Positions 23,454 to 32,458 of a DNA stretch of 34,379 nucleotides are shown here, piece by piece; position 1 is the stretch's first letter, and each line of letters begins with the position of its first letter. The notes beneath the pieces are model-generated. The model was not told the origin of the DNA. It saw nothing but the letters and a program-made list of their open reading frames with translations, and made no database searches. The translations under genes and the position numbers were made by a program. Origin of the DNA: Thiotrichales bacterium (GTDB lineage Bacteria > Pseudomonadota > Gammaproteobacteria > Francisellales > CACEW01). Location of the stretch: NCBI GenBank assembly GCA_947478175.1, contig CANJUQ010000019.1:1-34379 (forward strand). The letters run 5' to 3'.

Positions 23454-24857
23454 TTACGCTCTCTTCTTTTTAGGCTGGGAATTTGCCAGCCCAATCACCC
23501 ACGGTGCCACACAGCCAACTATTACGCCAATAATCAAAATACTTTCATAGATCCAGATATTCCCAACAGAAATTTGCGCAGGCGGTATAAACCCAATCAA
23601 GATAATAAAAATACAAGTCCCTAAGCCCATTAAACAAAAAACCCAGAGGCCTATTTTCCCGCCGGGGGTTTTAAAGCTTCTTTTTACTTCTGGGTATTTA
23701 ATTCTCAAAACTAAAGCCGCTGAAAACATCAGGACATAAACAATTAAAGACAAGATCGCCGTAATATCGGTCAAAACCCAAAAACCACTTGAAACACTCG
23801 GCATTAAAACAAAAACAGAACATAAAGCCGTAAATAAAATCCCCTGAATTAATAAAATTCTCACCGGCGCGCCATGTTTCCCTGGAACAGAAAGACATTG
23901 AGGCAAACTGCCATCTTCCGATGCAACTAATAAACCTTTACTAGGACTTAAAATCCAAGCGCCTACGCCTCCCAACGCCCCAATGACCATTAAGATTGCA
24001 ATCACAGGCATTAAAAATTCCAAGTGAAAATTAACAAAAAACAATCTAAACGCTTCTAACAATCCAGCCACGATATTTAACTTTTCAGGTGGAACGACAA
24101 TGGCTACCGCCAAAGACCCAAAGATCATTGAAAACAAAATAATCACCGTCGACCACATCATGGCTCTGGGATAATCCCTCTGAGGATTTTTAACTTCCAA
24201 GGCATGGGCCGCAGACATTTCCATGCCCACTAAGCCGTACAAAACAGCTGTTAATAAAGTCAGATTTTGAAAGCTAGATAAATTAGGCAGAACATCATGC
24301 CAGGTAAATTTTATAGCCGATGGATTACCTTTTAATAACCAAATTAAAGCCAAAATAATAATAAAACCCATGGGGAGTAACGTCCCAATAATGGCCCCCA
24401 GAGTCGACAAAATATTAGAAATCCGCATGCCGAAACAATTAATTAAAGTCGCACCCCAAAACAAAATTAAGATCACAGACAACATATAAATTTTACTATT
24501 GACCAGATTAGGATCGACCACATAAGCAATCGTCGCCGCAATCAAAGCCATGATCGTCGGGTACCAACAAATATTATAAAACCATTGAAGCCAAATGGTC
24601 ATAAACCCAATTTTTTTCCCAAAAGCCTCTCGAGTCCAAACATAAATTCCGCCTCTTTCTGGCCAGCCCGTCGCTAGCTCAGCGGCGATAAAAGCCGTCG
24701 GCAGGAAAAAAATAACCGCTGCGACTAAATAATAAAAAATCAACGAAGTTCCATAAATAGCACTCAATGGCAAGGTTCTTAAAGAATCAATTGCGATGAC
24801 GTTTAGCATGACTAAGCTAAAAACACTTAGGGTTTTTTTAGGGAGAATAATTGACAT
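23454..24857 (-). CDS. APC-family amino acid permease (GadC-like)
   Basis: Inner-membrane amino-acid transporter of 467 residues with about twelve hydrophobic segments. The N-terminal pattern MLNVIAIDSLRTLPLSAIYG, then ELATGWPERGGIYVWTREAF and WLQWFYNICWYPTIMA, is that of the glutamate:GABA antiporter branch of the APC superfamily. GLVGMEMSAAHALEVKNPQR matches the TM6 region. The exact substrate is not deducible and no decarboxylase gene lies alongside. The short basic tail is SQPKKKRA. A good promoter and a hairpin in the leader lie upstream. hipB operators follow its 3' end. Confidence 0.85.
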   Translation of the reverse strand: MSIILPKKTLSVFSLVMLNVIAIDSLRTLPLSAIYGTSLIFYYLVAAVIFFLPTAFIAAELATGWPERGGIYVWTREAFGKKIGFMTIWLQWFYNICWYPTIMALIAATIAYVVDPNLVNSKIYMLSVILILFWGATLINCFGMRISNILSTLGAIIGTLLPMGFIIILALIWLLKGNPSAIKFTWHDVLPNLSSFQNLTLLTAVLYGLVGMEMSAAHALEVKNPQRDYPRAMMWSTVIILFSMIFGSLAVAIVVPPEKLNIVAGLLEAFRLFFVNFHLEFLMPVIAILMVIGALGGVGAWILSPSKGLLVASEDGSLPQCLSVPGKHGAPVRILLIQGILFTALCSVFVLMPSVSSGFWVLTDITAILSLIVYVLMFSAALVLRIKYPEVKRSFKTPGGKIGLWVFCLMGLGTCIFIILIGFIPPAQISVGNIWIYESILIIGVIVGCVAPWVIGLANSQPKKKRA

Positions 24858-24875
24858 GGAAATCGCCTATTAGGG

Positions 24876-24908
24876 CCTGGTTCTTGGGGGAAATTAAGAA
24901 AAACCAGG
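24876..24908 (-). other. Hairpin in the leader of the permease mRNA
   Basis: CCTGGTT (24876-24882) pairs with AACCAGG (24902-24908), extended by CTT/AAG after a bulge. It sits between the predicted transcription start (near 24923) and the ATG at 24857. There is no T tract, so it is not a classical terminator. It may influence mRNA stability or translation (inference). Confidence 0.4.
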
Positions 24909-24924
24909 GGGGATCAAGAAAGAA

Positions 24925-24959
24925 GGCGCTATTAAATAGAATTTAAAGCTGAGGGGCAA
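24925..24959 (-). promoter_or_regulatory. Putative promoter of the APC permease
   Basis: On the minus strand TTGCCC (24959-24954), 17 bp, then TTTAAT (24936-24931), followed by AGCGCC. Spacing is ideal and the discriminator is GC-rich. Confidence 0.5.
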
Positions 24960-25027
24960 AGGTTTAATCACAACAAATTTAAAAATAAAAGGGGGCTTCA
25001 ATCTTCAATAGTATTTTAGGGCTGCCC

Positions 25028-27070
25028 CTACTTTCTGATCACATCCATCACGCCAGACACAGTCCGTAATAATTCCTGAAGACGCAGTGCTTGATCTTTG
25101 CTCTGGACATCTAAAGTCATCAGGATACTCGCCGTCTGAGCCCGGCGGTTTATTCCAGAACTCATGCCCGCAATGCTGACTTTTTCATTGACGATCACCG
25201 CTGTTAAATCTCTGAGTAATCCCGGTCGATCTTGCGCATAAATAGACAAATCAACGGGGTATTGGCTTTTAATAGTCTCAGACCATCGAACAGCCACCCA
25301 TCTTTCTGGATGTCTTAGGGTCTTTTCAATCGCCTGATGGCAATCTATCCGGTGAACCCGAACGCCTTTTCCTTGCGTGATGTAGCCTGTCAAATTATCT
25401 CCAACCACAGGCCGGCAGCAGCCTGCCGGGCTAATTAAAATATTATCCATACCCTCTAAAATAAAATCCCCAGAATTCCCAATGGACCGGCTTGGCTTTG
25501 GATTCTCAAAAATCTCTGGTTGATTTTGATGATTCTGGATTTGATTCTGGATTTGACTCTGATCTGTCTTGAGATTTTCAGCAGGCTTATCTGATTTATC
25601 ATGCTGTCTAAACCAAGCAGCAATTTTGGCCCGGGTTCTAGAACAATGGGCATAACCCAATCTTTTAGCCAACCAATCTCTCGACGGCCTGGATTCTTTC
25701 GAAGTCAAAATTTCAACCGCATCGCCGGTTTTTAAAACATAAGTCAATGGAACAATATGGCCATGAACCTTCGCTCCTCGACAACGATGGCCTATTTCAG
25801 AATGAACAGCGTAAGCAAAATCAATCGGTGTCGCGCGCTGCTCTAAATCAATCACTTTGCCTTGAGGCGTCGCGACATACACTCTGTTATCTAACACTTC
25901 TTTTTGTAAAACTTCTTGAGACTGTAATTCTTTCTGCCAATCCAAAAGACTTCGAAGCCATTGCATCCGGTGTTCATAAGAAATATCTCTTGAAGTCCCT
26001 TCTTTGTATCTCCAATGGGCAGCTACTCCCATTTCAGATTCTTCATGCATCGCATAAGTTCTAATTTGAATTTCGATATTTTGACCCGATGGCTCTTTAA
26101 CAACCGTATGGATCGACCGATAGCCATTGGATTTTGGGCTAGAAATATAATCATCAAATTCTGATGGGACGGGTTCCCAATATTGATGAACCACGCCTAA
26201 GGCCCGATAACAGTCTGAAATATCTTTGACCAAGATACGCATAGCCTGGATATCAAATAATTGCTCAAAGCCAAGATGTTTTTTCTGCATTTTTTTATAG
26301 ATCGAATAAATATGTTTCACTCGACCCATAATCTCAGCCTCAACACCATGATTTTTTAAGGCCTGATTTAATTTTTCAATCATGACTTCTAAGTGAACCT
26401 CACGATCCGCTCTCTTAGAATCTAAAGATCCCGTAATGGCCAAATAATCTTCAGACGAAAGCTGTCTAAACGCCCGATCTTCTAGTTCCCATTTCAATTG
26501 CCCAATGCCCAGTCTATTGGCTAACGGCGCATAGAGTTTCATGACACCTTCTGCAATTTTTGAAGCCGCTTGAGCCTCTATTTTTTTAATATGCCTCATG
26601 GCAACTTGCTGTTTCGCCAAAGCCACTAGAACCACTCTCACGTCATTGACCATGGAGAGAAACATTTTTCTGAGTTGATCTAAATCCGTACTGGCTTTTT
26701 GCTGGGTTAATAAACCAGAGGCTTCGCTCATCTGTACGACACCTTTTTGAATCTGTGCGACTTCAGATCCCCAGTTTTTTTCCAGTGTCAGTAAATCTAA
26801 ATTTTTGGAATCAAAAAACGGAAAAATAAACGCAGACAAAATCGCCACTGGATCAGCATTCAGTTCAAATAAAATCACGCCCATTTCAAGAGAAAAAACT
26901 TGAGGTGTCAGGCCAGAATATAAAAAAAACTCTGGGGTCTTAATCTCTAAAACAGCCTGTATTTTCTTAACCCATTCTTCTCCAAAACGCTGTCTTAAGG
27001 CGTCTAAAAAAGCCTTTTGATTCACTGAACGATCTGGATTAATAAAAACCTGCTGCCGAGATTGGACCAT
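25028..27070 (-). CDS. relA: GTP pyrophosphokinase RelA
   Basis: Ribosome-associated (p)ppGpp synthetase of the stringent response. The 680 residues are shorter than E. coli RelA (744). The N-terminal hydrolase-like domain has lost the HDxxED motif (FIFPFFDSKN at about 81-90), so it is a RelA-type synthetase and not bifunctional. The synthetase domain (about 248-360) has VKHIYSIYKKMQKK, LFDIQAMRI and the RelA-type acidic EFDD at 304-307. The TGS domain follows (about 397-457), then a Gln/Asn-rich linker (QSQIQNQIQNHQNQP, about 504-518), the conserved-cysteine domain (Cys551-Cys552, HRIDC) and a C-terminal ACT domain. It is 16 bp after rlmD, the classic rlmD-relA operon. Confidence 0.95.
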   Translation of the reverse strand: MVQSRQQVFINPDRSVNQKAFLDALRQRFGEEWVKKIQAVLEIKTPEFFLYSGLTPQVFSLEMGVILFELNADPVAILSAFIFPFFDSKNLDLLTLEKNWGSEVAQIQKGVVQMSEASGLLTQQKASTDLDQLRKMFLSMVNDVRVVLVALAKQQVAMRHIKKIEAQAASKIAEGVMKLYAPLANRLGIGQLKWELEDRAFRQLSSEDYLAITGSLDSKRADREVHLEVMIEKLNQALKNHGVEAEIMGRVKHIYSIYKKMQKKHLGFEQLFDIQAMRILVKDISDCYRALGVVHQYWEPVPSEFDDYISSPKSNGYRSIHTVVKEPSGQNIEIQIRTYAMHEESEMGVAAHWRYKEGTSRDISYEHRMQWLRSLLDWQKELQSQEVLQKEVLDNRVYVATPQGKVIDLEQRATPIDFAYAVHSEIGHRCRGAKVHGHIVPLTYVLKTGDAVEILTSKESRPSRDWLAKRLGYAHCSRTRAKIAAWFRQHDKSDKPAENLKTDQSQIQNQIQNHQNQPEIFENPKPSRSIGNSGDFILEGMDNILISPAGCCRPVVGDNLTGYITQGKGVRVHRIDCHQAIEKTLRHPERWVAVRWSETIKSQYPVDLSIYAQDRPGLLRDLTAVIVNEKVSIAGMSSGINRRAQTASILMTLDVQSKDQALRLQELLRTVSGVMDVIRK

Positions 27071-27086
27071 GGTTATCTTTCCCTAA

Positions 27087-28493
27087 TTATTTTTTCTCCC
27101 GGACCAACAAAGCCATCGATTCGACATGCGCCGTATGGGGAAACATATCCATGATCCCTGCTTTCACTAATCGATAACCATATTGATGAACCAAGATTCC
27201 AGCATCTCGAGCGAGCGTTGCTGGATTGCAAGAGACATACACTATGCGAGGAATTTTGTTTTGGCCAATAAAATTTACGACTTCTTCCGCACCGGATCTG
27301 GGAGGGTCCAATAAAACTTTATTATATTTTGTTAAATCATTTTTAATTTTTTCTTGCCAATCTTTTTCAAATAAATTCGTAGCTAAAAAATTAATATTAT
27401 TAAGATCATTTAAATTATTTAATTTCGCATTCTCTAAAGCTTTTTTGACCATGGGGATATCCCCTTCGATGCCTAAAACACTCTGAACTTTTTTAGCCAT
27501 AGGCAATGTAAAATTTCCCAGCCCACAGAAAAAATCTAAAATTTTATCTTCAGGTTTTAAATCTAATAAATCCAAAGCTTGATTCACCATTTTTAAATTA
27601 ATTTCGCTATTTACTTGCGTAAAATCTTGGGGGGAAAATTTAATTTCTATCCCATGGTCAGGATGGCTATAAGAAAGCTTCTTACCCTCTTTGCCCTCTT
27701 CTCCCTCTTCAGAATTTCCATAAATACAATGGACTGTCTCTGGGCCCTTAGGTTGCAAATAAATCCAAAAATTTTGGGCCTGACCAAAATTAATTAATTT
27801 TTCTAAATCTCCAACCGATAAATCATTCAAGTGTCTAAATACTAAAGCGGTCACATGGTCATCTATCGACACTTCGATCTGAGGAATACTGTCTTTGGCG
27901 TCTAATTGGCTAATTAAATTTCTCAACTCAGGGATTTTTTGACCGACACTGGGATGCAAGACAGCACATTCGTTCATGTCCATTAGATATTTCCCCTGTC
28001 TTTCTCTAAAGCCGACTAAGGCCCCGCCTTTTTTAAAGACATATTTGACGCCTAACCTGGCTTTTTTTCGATAACCCCAAGTGGGTCCAATCAAAGGCTC
28101 AAGCCAAATCTCTGGACTGATCTTTCCAAAATGTTCCAAATGATTTTTTAAGACACTTTGTTTATGCAAAACCTGCTGAGAAATTTCTAAATGCTGTAAA
28201 GCACAGCCGCCACAAATTCCAAAGCTAGGACATTCGGGTTTAACCCGATGCTCACTGGGAATTAAAACATTGAGAGTCTTGGCTTCATCAAATTTTCCCC
28301 GACGAGATAAATATTGAATTTCTACTGTTTCACCGGGCAAGGCATCATCAATAAAAACCGTCTTGCCATTAATCTTGGGAACACTCGCGATGCCACGACC
28401 CTCATGAGACAAGGCATGAACTTCAGCAAGAATTGGCCCTGAAATAATTTCCATGGATGGCTTAGCTGAAACAGGTGGTTTAGAAGATTTCAT
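27087..28493 (-). CDS. rlmD: 23S rRNA (uracil-5-)-methyltransferase RlmD
   Basis: SAM-dependent enzyme making m5U1939 in 23S rRNA. The 468 residues comprise an N-terminal TRAM RNA-binding domain (about 15-75: GPILAEVHALSHEGRGIA), a 4Fe-4S site with Cys88, Cys94, Cys97 and a later Cys in MNECAVLHP, the SAM-binding motif DFFCGLGNFTLPMA and the catalytic Cys in VYVSCNPATLARD. A short Glu/Lys/Gly insert (EEGEEGKEGKK) lies in the central domain. An internal ATG (MEIISG) is a possible alternative start. It has a recognisable promoter and heads the operon with relA. Confidence 0.93.
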   Translation of the reverse strand: MKSSKPPVSAKPSMEIISGPILAEVHALSHEGRGIASVPKINGKTVFIDDALPGETVEIQYLSRRGKFDEAKTLNVLIPSEHRVKPECPSFGICGGCALQHLEISQQVLHKQSVLKNHLEHFGKISPEIWLEPLIGPTWGYRKKARLGVKYVFKKGGALVGFRERQGKYLMDMNECAVLHPSVGQKIPELRNLISQLDAKDSIPQIEVSIDDHVTALVFRHLNDLSVGDLEKLINFGQAQNFWIYLQPKGPETVHCIYGNSEEGEEGKEGKKLSYSHPDHGIEIKFSPQDFTQVNSEINLKMVNQALDLLDLKPEDKILDFFCGLGNFTLPMAKKVQSVLGIEGDIPMVKKALENAKLNNLNDLNNINFLATNLFEKDWQEKIKNDLTKYNKVLLDPPRSGAEEVVNFIGQNKIPRIVYVSCNPATLARDAGILVHQYGYRLVKAGIMDMFPHTAHVESMALLVREKK

Positions 28494-28516
28494 GAATTTC
28501 CCGGCAGTTAAAAAAA

Positions 28517-28551
28517 GCCGGCGATTATCCCATAGGAGGTCTCAAATTCAA
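28517..28551 (-). promoter_or_regulatory. Putative promoter of rlmD-relA
   Basis: On the minus strand TTGAAT (28551-28546), 16 bp, then GATAAT (28529-28524), followed by CGCCGGC. Both hexamers are good and a GC-rich discriminator follows. Predicted leader about 25 nt. Confidence 0.55.
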
Positions 28552-28589
28552 TGCAATCTAATTTATGTTTTTAAATCAGTTTTTAAATC

Positions 28590-28639
28590 ATGTTGCATGT
28601 ATGTAATGTGCAATGTTGCACAGCGCAATGTTGCAACAT
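28590..28639. promoter_or_regulatory. Cluster of ATGTTGCA boxes and palindromes (candidate operator)
   Basis: ATGTTGCA occurs three times, at 28590-28597, 28613-28620 and 28628-28635. Two copies sit in palindromes: TGTGCAA-TG-TTGCACA at 28607-28622 and the perfect ATGTTGCAACAT at 28628-28639. The last overlaps the -35 of the ATPase promoter, so a bound regulator would block transcription. No obvious regulator gene lies next door. Confidence 0.55.
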
Positions 28640-28659
28640 GACAACTAAACTATTAGACT
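28631..28659 (+). promoter_or_regulatory. Putative promoter of the AAA+ ATPase
   Basis: TTGCAA (28631-28636), exactly 17 bp, then TAGACT (28654-28659). The region after it is A/T-rich, unlike the GC-rich discriminators of the housekeeping promoters. The start codon lies 32 bp further on. Confidence 0.55.
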
Positions 28660-28691
28660 GAATCACAAATTTAAAAAAATAATGATAAGTC

Positions 28692-29819
28692 ATGACAAGA
28701 ATCAAAACTCGGCTCTTTCCCTCTGGCATTGCTGAAGGATCTGCCTTCTGTAATCGCACAGCAGAAAGAGAACTATTGAAACAATATATCGACAACATAC
28801 AGCATACCGTCATTATGGCCCCCCGCCGATATGGTAAATCTAGCCTGATCACCCAAGTAATCCGTGATAATCAATTGATTTATGCCTGGGTTGATTTCTT
28901 ATCGGTAACAACCCAAGAAGAAATAGAAAATAAAATTAGAGCGGCTGCCAAAGAACTCGTTTTAGCCATGTCTCCTGAAATAAAGAAAATTCAAGTTCAA
29001 ACCGTCGATAAAATAAAATCCATGTCTCCTGAGTTAAATTTAAGCGCCATGGGACAATCTCTCAAACTTCAACTGTCATCTGATGACACAACCCCTATCG
29101 ATCAAATACTGACTGAATTGGACAAATATGCTCAAAAAATGGAGAAAACCGCTGTATTAGTTTTTGATGAATTTCAGCAAATCAGTGAAATCGAAGAAAA
29201 CAAATCCGTCGAAGCGCTCATTCGACATGCCGTGGAAAGAAGCAAAGCCGTGACTTATCTATTTTCAGGCAGCAATCGACATTTATTACAAGAAATGTTT
29301 AGCCAAAAAGACAGACCCCTTTACCGTCTATGTAGCGTGATGCCTTTGGAGAGAATTCACCCCGATGAATATCTTAAATTTATTAGCCGTGCTGCGTCTT
29401 CCCGATGGGGTGAAGCGCTTCCTAAAAATTTAATTTTAAAAATATTAGATCTGACTGAGTGTCATTCTTTTTATGTTAATGCGTTATGTAACGAACTTTG
29501 GCTCAAAGAAAAAACGCCCAAGAACGAAGGCGCCATTGAACAAATCTGGAAGACTTACATGATCAAAAATAAAAGCATTATTGTTTCAGAAATTGTCGCA
29601 TTACCGTTAAATCAAAAAAAAATCATCAAAGCTTTATCTAATTCTCCAGAAGCTGAGCCTTATGGAATTCAGTTTTCGACTCAAACAAAAATCCCCTCTG
29701 CCAGTATTCGACGGGCCATAGAAAGCTTGTTACTCAAAGACATTATTTTCCAAGATGCCAACGACTGTTATCGAGTGCTAGATCCCGCTGTATCTTATTA
29801 TTTTAGGTGTTTGCACTGA
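28692..29819 (+). CDS. AAA+ ATPase of the archaeal-ATPase type
   Basis: A soluble P-loop ATPase of 375 residues in the 'ATPase_2'/archaeal-type AAA+ group, members of which are often STAND-like and found in accessory DNA. Walker A is APRRYGKSS at 43-51 and Walker B VLVFDEFQQ at 155-163. A sensor-like FSGSNRHLL follows, then an arginine-rich segment and a C-terminal winged-helix-like region (LPLNQKKIIKALS ... SASIRRAIESLLLKDIIF). The physiological role is unknown; possibilities include a regulatory or defence-type ATPase, but no partner effector gene is adjacent. It stands alone, divergent from rlmD and convergent with alr, under its own palindrome-rich promoter. Confidence 0.8.
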   Translation: MTRIKTRLFPSGIAEGSAFCNRTAERELLKQYIDNIQHTVIMAPRRYGKSSLITQVIRDNQLIYAWVDFLSVTTQEEIENKIRAAAKELVLAMSPEIKKIQVQTVDKIKSMSPELNLSAMGQSLKLQLSSDDTTPIDQILTELDKYAQKMEKTAVLVFDEFQQISEIEENKSVEALIRHAVERSKAVTYLFSGSNRHLLQEMFSQKDRPLYRLCSVMPLERIHPDEYLKFISRAASSRWGEALPKNLILKILDLTECHSFYVNALCNELWLKEKTPKNEGAIEQIWKTYMIKNKSIIVSEIVALPLNQKKIIKALSNSPEAEPYGIQFSTQTKIPSASIRRAIESLLLKDIIFQDANDCYRVLDPAVSYYFRCLH

Positions 29820-29832
29820 TCCATAAAAACTA

Positions 29833-30954
29833 TTAAGCGATTTCTTTTAATTCCATGGCGACTCTTGCAGTCACACCCGTTAATAATCCATACGGTGAAG
29901 CTTCCATAGCAGCAGCCACTTCTTCGATCGGCAAACCCTCACCCCATAAAACCACTTCATCACCCAAAGCAACTTCTTCTATATCTGTCACATCGACCGT
30001 AATGCTGTCCATTGAGACACGCCCTGCAAGCCAAGCCCGCTCACCCCGAATTAATACCGGCGTTCCTTCAGAAGCTAATTGGGGATAACCATCCCCATAG
30101 CCAATTGAAACAACGGCTAGTCTTGTCTGTCTTAAAGCTCGCCAAGTCGACCCATAGCCCACCCGCTCACCGACTTCTAATCGATGCAAAGAGATTATTT
30201 TAGATTTAAGCGTCATGACCGGTTTTAGGCCTAATGCTTTGGCTGATTGATTAGAACAGGGAGACACGCCATACAGCATGATTCCGGGTCGAATAATATC
30301 TAAATAAGATTCTGGATATTGAATCAATGCTCCAGAATTCGCCGCTGATTTTAAATGGTTAGGATAGGCCTCTGTCAGTTTTAAAAATCTTAAAAATTGC
30401 TGATTAACACTTAGGTCTACTTTGAGATTATTCCTGGGAGAATCTTCTTGATCGGCATTCGCAAAATGGGTCATAAAGAAAATATCTTTGACTTGAGAAC
30501 AAGCTTTTAAACTTTCATAGGCTTTGGGAACTTCGGTGCTTTGAAAACCAAGCCGATGCATTCCCGTGTCTATTTTGATCCAAGTATTTAAATAAAAATT
30601 TTCTGGGCTTTGGGAGATTTGTGCAATTTGTTTAATCTGCAGAAAATCAAAAACGACGGTATCTAAACGATACTCAAGTAATAAATCCAATTCTTTCTGA
30701 GACTGAAAGCCATTCATAAGAACAATCGGCTGAATTACCCCAGAGTGTCTTAAAGCAATGCCTGCCTCTATCCCAACCACACCAAAGTAATCAACATCTC
30801 TTAGATGCTTCGCAACTGTCACCATGCCATGGCCATAAGCATTGCCTTTGACCATCGCCATAACCCTTGAGCCTGGAGCCCTATGCCTAATAACAGATAA
30901 GTTATGGCGCAAATTAGAAAAATCGATTTCAGCCGAAACACGAAAAGAATCCAT
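29833..30954 (-). CDS. alr: Alanine racemase
   Basis: PLP enzyme that interconverts L- and D-alanine for peptidoglycan synthesis. About 373 residues from the ATG at 30954, chosen because GAGAG lies about 6 nt upstream; an ATG at 30972 would add six residues and has no such site. The PLP lysine is Lys36 in AMVKGNAYGHG and the second catalytic base is Tyr267 in RVGYGSTW. IGYGDGYPQ and AGRVSMDSITVDV are also family blocks. It follows dnaB at about 45 bp, the conserved dnaB-alr order. Confidence 0.95.
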   Translation of the reverse strand: MDSFRVSAEIDFSNLRHNLSVIRHRAPGSRVMAMVKGNAYGHGMVTVAKHLRDVDYFGVVGIEAGIALRHSGVIQPIVLMNGFQSQKELDLLLEYRLDTVVFDFLQIKQIAQISQSPENFYLNTWIKIDTGMHRLGFQSTEVPKAYESLKACSQVKDIFFMTHFANADQEDSPRNNLKVDLSVNQQFLRFLKLTEAYPNHLKSAANSGALIQYPESYLDIIRPGIMLYGVSPCSNQSAKALGLKPVMTLKSKIISLHRLEVGERVGYGSTWRALRQTRLAVVSIGYGDGYPQLASEGTPVLIRGERAWLAGRVSMDSITVDVTDIEEVALGDEVVLWGEGLPIEEVAAAMEASPYGLLTGVTARVAMELKEIA

Positions 30955-30999
30955 ATAATTCTCTCTTTCCATTTATTTTAAATTTCAGATTTTAAATTT

Positions 31000-32409
31000 T
31001 TAATTCATGCGCTGTGCTGAGTAATCATCAAACCGGCAGTAATGCCCCATAAAAGTCAGACGTGCCATACCAATGGGACCATTTCTTTGCTTACCAATAA
31101 TAATTTCCGCCGTGCCTTTTTGTTCGCTATCGGGGTGATAAACCTCATCGCGATAAATAAACATGATGACATCTGCGTCTTGCTCAATCGCACCCGATTC
31201 ACGCAAATCCGAGTTCATGGGGCGCTTGTCTGTTCTTTCTTCGACTTTACGACTGAGCTGGGAGAGCGCAATCACAGGGACGTTTAATTCTTTGGCCAAC
31301 GCCTTTAAGCTTCTTGAAATTTCAGAGACTTCATTGGTCCGACCTTCTTTATTGCCGGGCACCTGCATCAACTGTAAATAATCTACAACGATAACACTCA
31401 ACCCTCCCTGCTCTCTGGCAAGCCTTCTGGCTCTAGATCTTAACTCAGACGGACTTAGCGCAGGCGTATCATCAATAAACATATTCATACGATCGGTCAT
31501 AAGTGTCATGGCTGAAAAAATTTTGCTCCAATCATGTTCTTCTAGTCTTCCTGATCTTAAAGCCGCTTGGTCAACTCGCCCCATCGAAGATAACTGACGC
31601 ATAATGAGCGAGTCTTTAGGCATCTCCATACTGAAAATCAAAGCAGGCTTGTCTGAATCCATCGAAATACTTTCAGCAATATTCATGCCTAATAAAGTTT
31701 TACCCATGGAGGGCCGACCTGCGATAATCACTAGATCTGCTTTTTGTAACCCAGAGGTCAGACGGTCGAGATCTTTGTAACCCGTCGCTAATCCAGTAAT
31801 ACCCCCTTCTTTTTGCATCAACTCATCAAGTCTTTCGATTACCATTGGCACAATTTCTTTCACAGAAACAGGACCGACTTCTCTTTGGCCATGTTCAGCA
31901 ATCGAAAAAACTTTTCGCTCAGCTTCATCCAAGATCTCATTCACACTGGATCCATCGGGGTAATAAACTTTATCAGCGACTTCCGAAGAGACCGACAAAA
32001 GCTGTCTCAAAATAGCCTTGTCATGAACGATTTGAGCATACGCTGCAATATTGGCCACTGACGGCGTATTACGAGCCAGGTCGCTGAGATAGGCCAAGCC
32101 TCCCACATCTTCTAATTTCCCAGCATGTTCTAATCCATCGGACAACGTCACGACATCAAAGGGCATGGTCTTTTCAGCCAATCTCGCAATTTCTTGAAAG
32201 ATAAATCGATGTTCTTTTCGATAGAAATCTTTTTCGTAAACTTTGTCCGAGATTTTGTCCCACGCTTGGTTATCTAGCATCAAGCCACCAATGACAGATT
32301 GCTCGGCTTCTAAAGAATGCGGAGGGATTTTTAATTGGCTGAGATCATGGTCATTAAATTGATTTTGAAATTTTCGATTAGACCCAGATTGGGCTTCTTT
32401 CACGTACAT
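31000..32409 (-). CDS. dnaB: Replicative DNA helicase DnaB
   Basis: Hexameric 5'-3' helicase that unwinds the replication fork. The 469 residues start with an N-terminal helical collar (PHSLEAEQSVIGGLML), a linker, then the RecA-like motor with Walker A GRPSMGKT at 231-238, Walker B VIVVDYLQLM, the SQLSRKVEERTDKRP segment and the arginine-finger region GKQRNGPIG. Length is normal and no intein interrupts the P-loop. A putative -10 lies about 60 bp upstream, in the gap after the MFS gene. Probably co-transcribed with alr. Confidence 0.97.
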   Translation of the reverse strand: MYVKEAQSGSNRKFQNQFNDHDLSQLKIPPHSLEAEQSVIGGLMLDNQAWDKISDKVYEKDFYRKEHRFIFQEIARLAEKTMPFDVVTLSDGLEHAGKLEDVGGLAYLSDLARNTPSVANIAAYAQIVHDKAILRQLLSVSSEVADKVYYPDGSSVNEILDEAERKVFSIAEHGQREVGPVSVKEIVPMVIERLDELMQKEGGITGLATGYKDLDRLTSGLQKADLVIIAGRPSMGKTLLGMNIAESISMDSDKPALIFSMEMPKDSLIMRQLSSMGRVDQAALRSGRLEEHDWSKIFSAMTLMTDRMNMFIDDTPALSPSELRSRARRLAREQGGLSVIVVDYLQLMQVPGNKEGRTNEVSEISRSLKALAKELNVPVIALSQLSRKVEERTDKRPMNSDLRESGAIEQDADVIMFIYRDEVYHPDSEQKGTAEIIIGKQRNGPIGMARLTFMGHYCRFDDYSAQRMN

Positions 32410-32458
32410 GCAGACTCTCTTTGGAATATAAATAAATTTAAAAAATCTAAAAAATAAA

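Noticed and set aside
24952..25029. Inverted repeat AGGGGCA / TGCCCCT around the relA 3' end
   Set aside because: 7-bp arms 64 bp apart, one inside the permease -35 and the other over the relA stop; likely chance, no duplication of flanks.
25028..27070. Bifunctional SpoT-type protein
   Set aside because: The HDxxED hydrolase motif is absent and the synthetase has the RelA-type EFDD; gene order is also rlmD-relA.
31000..32409. Intein or mobile insertion in dnaB
   Set aside because: The P-loop and downstream motifs are contiguous and the length is normal.
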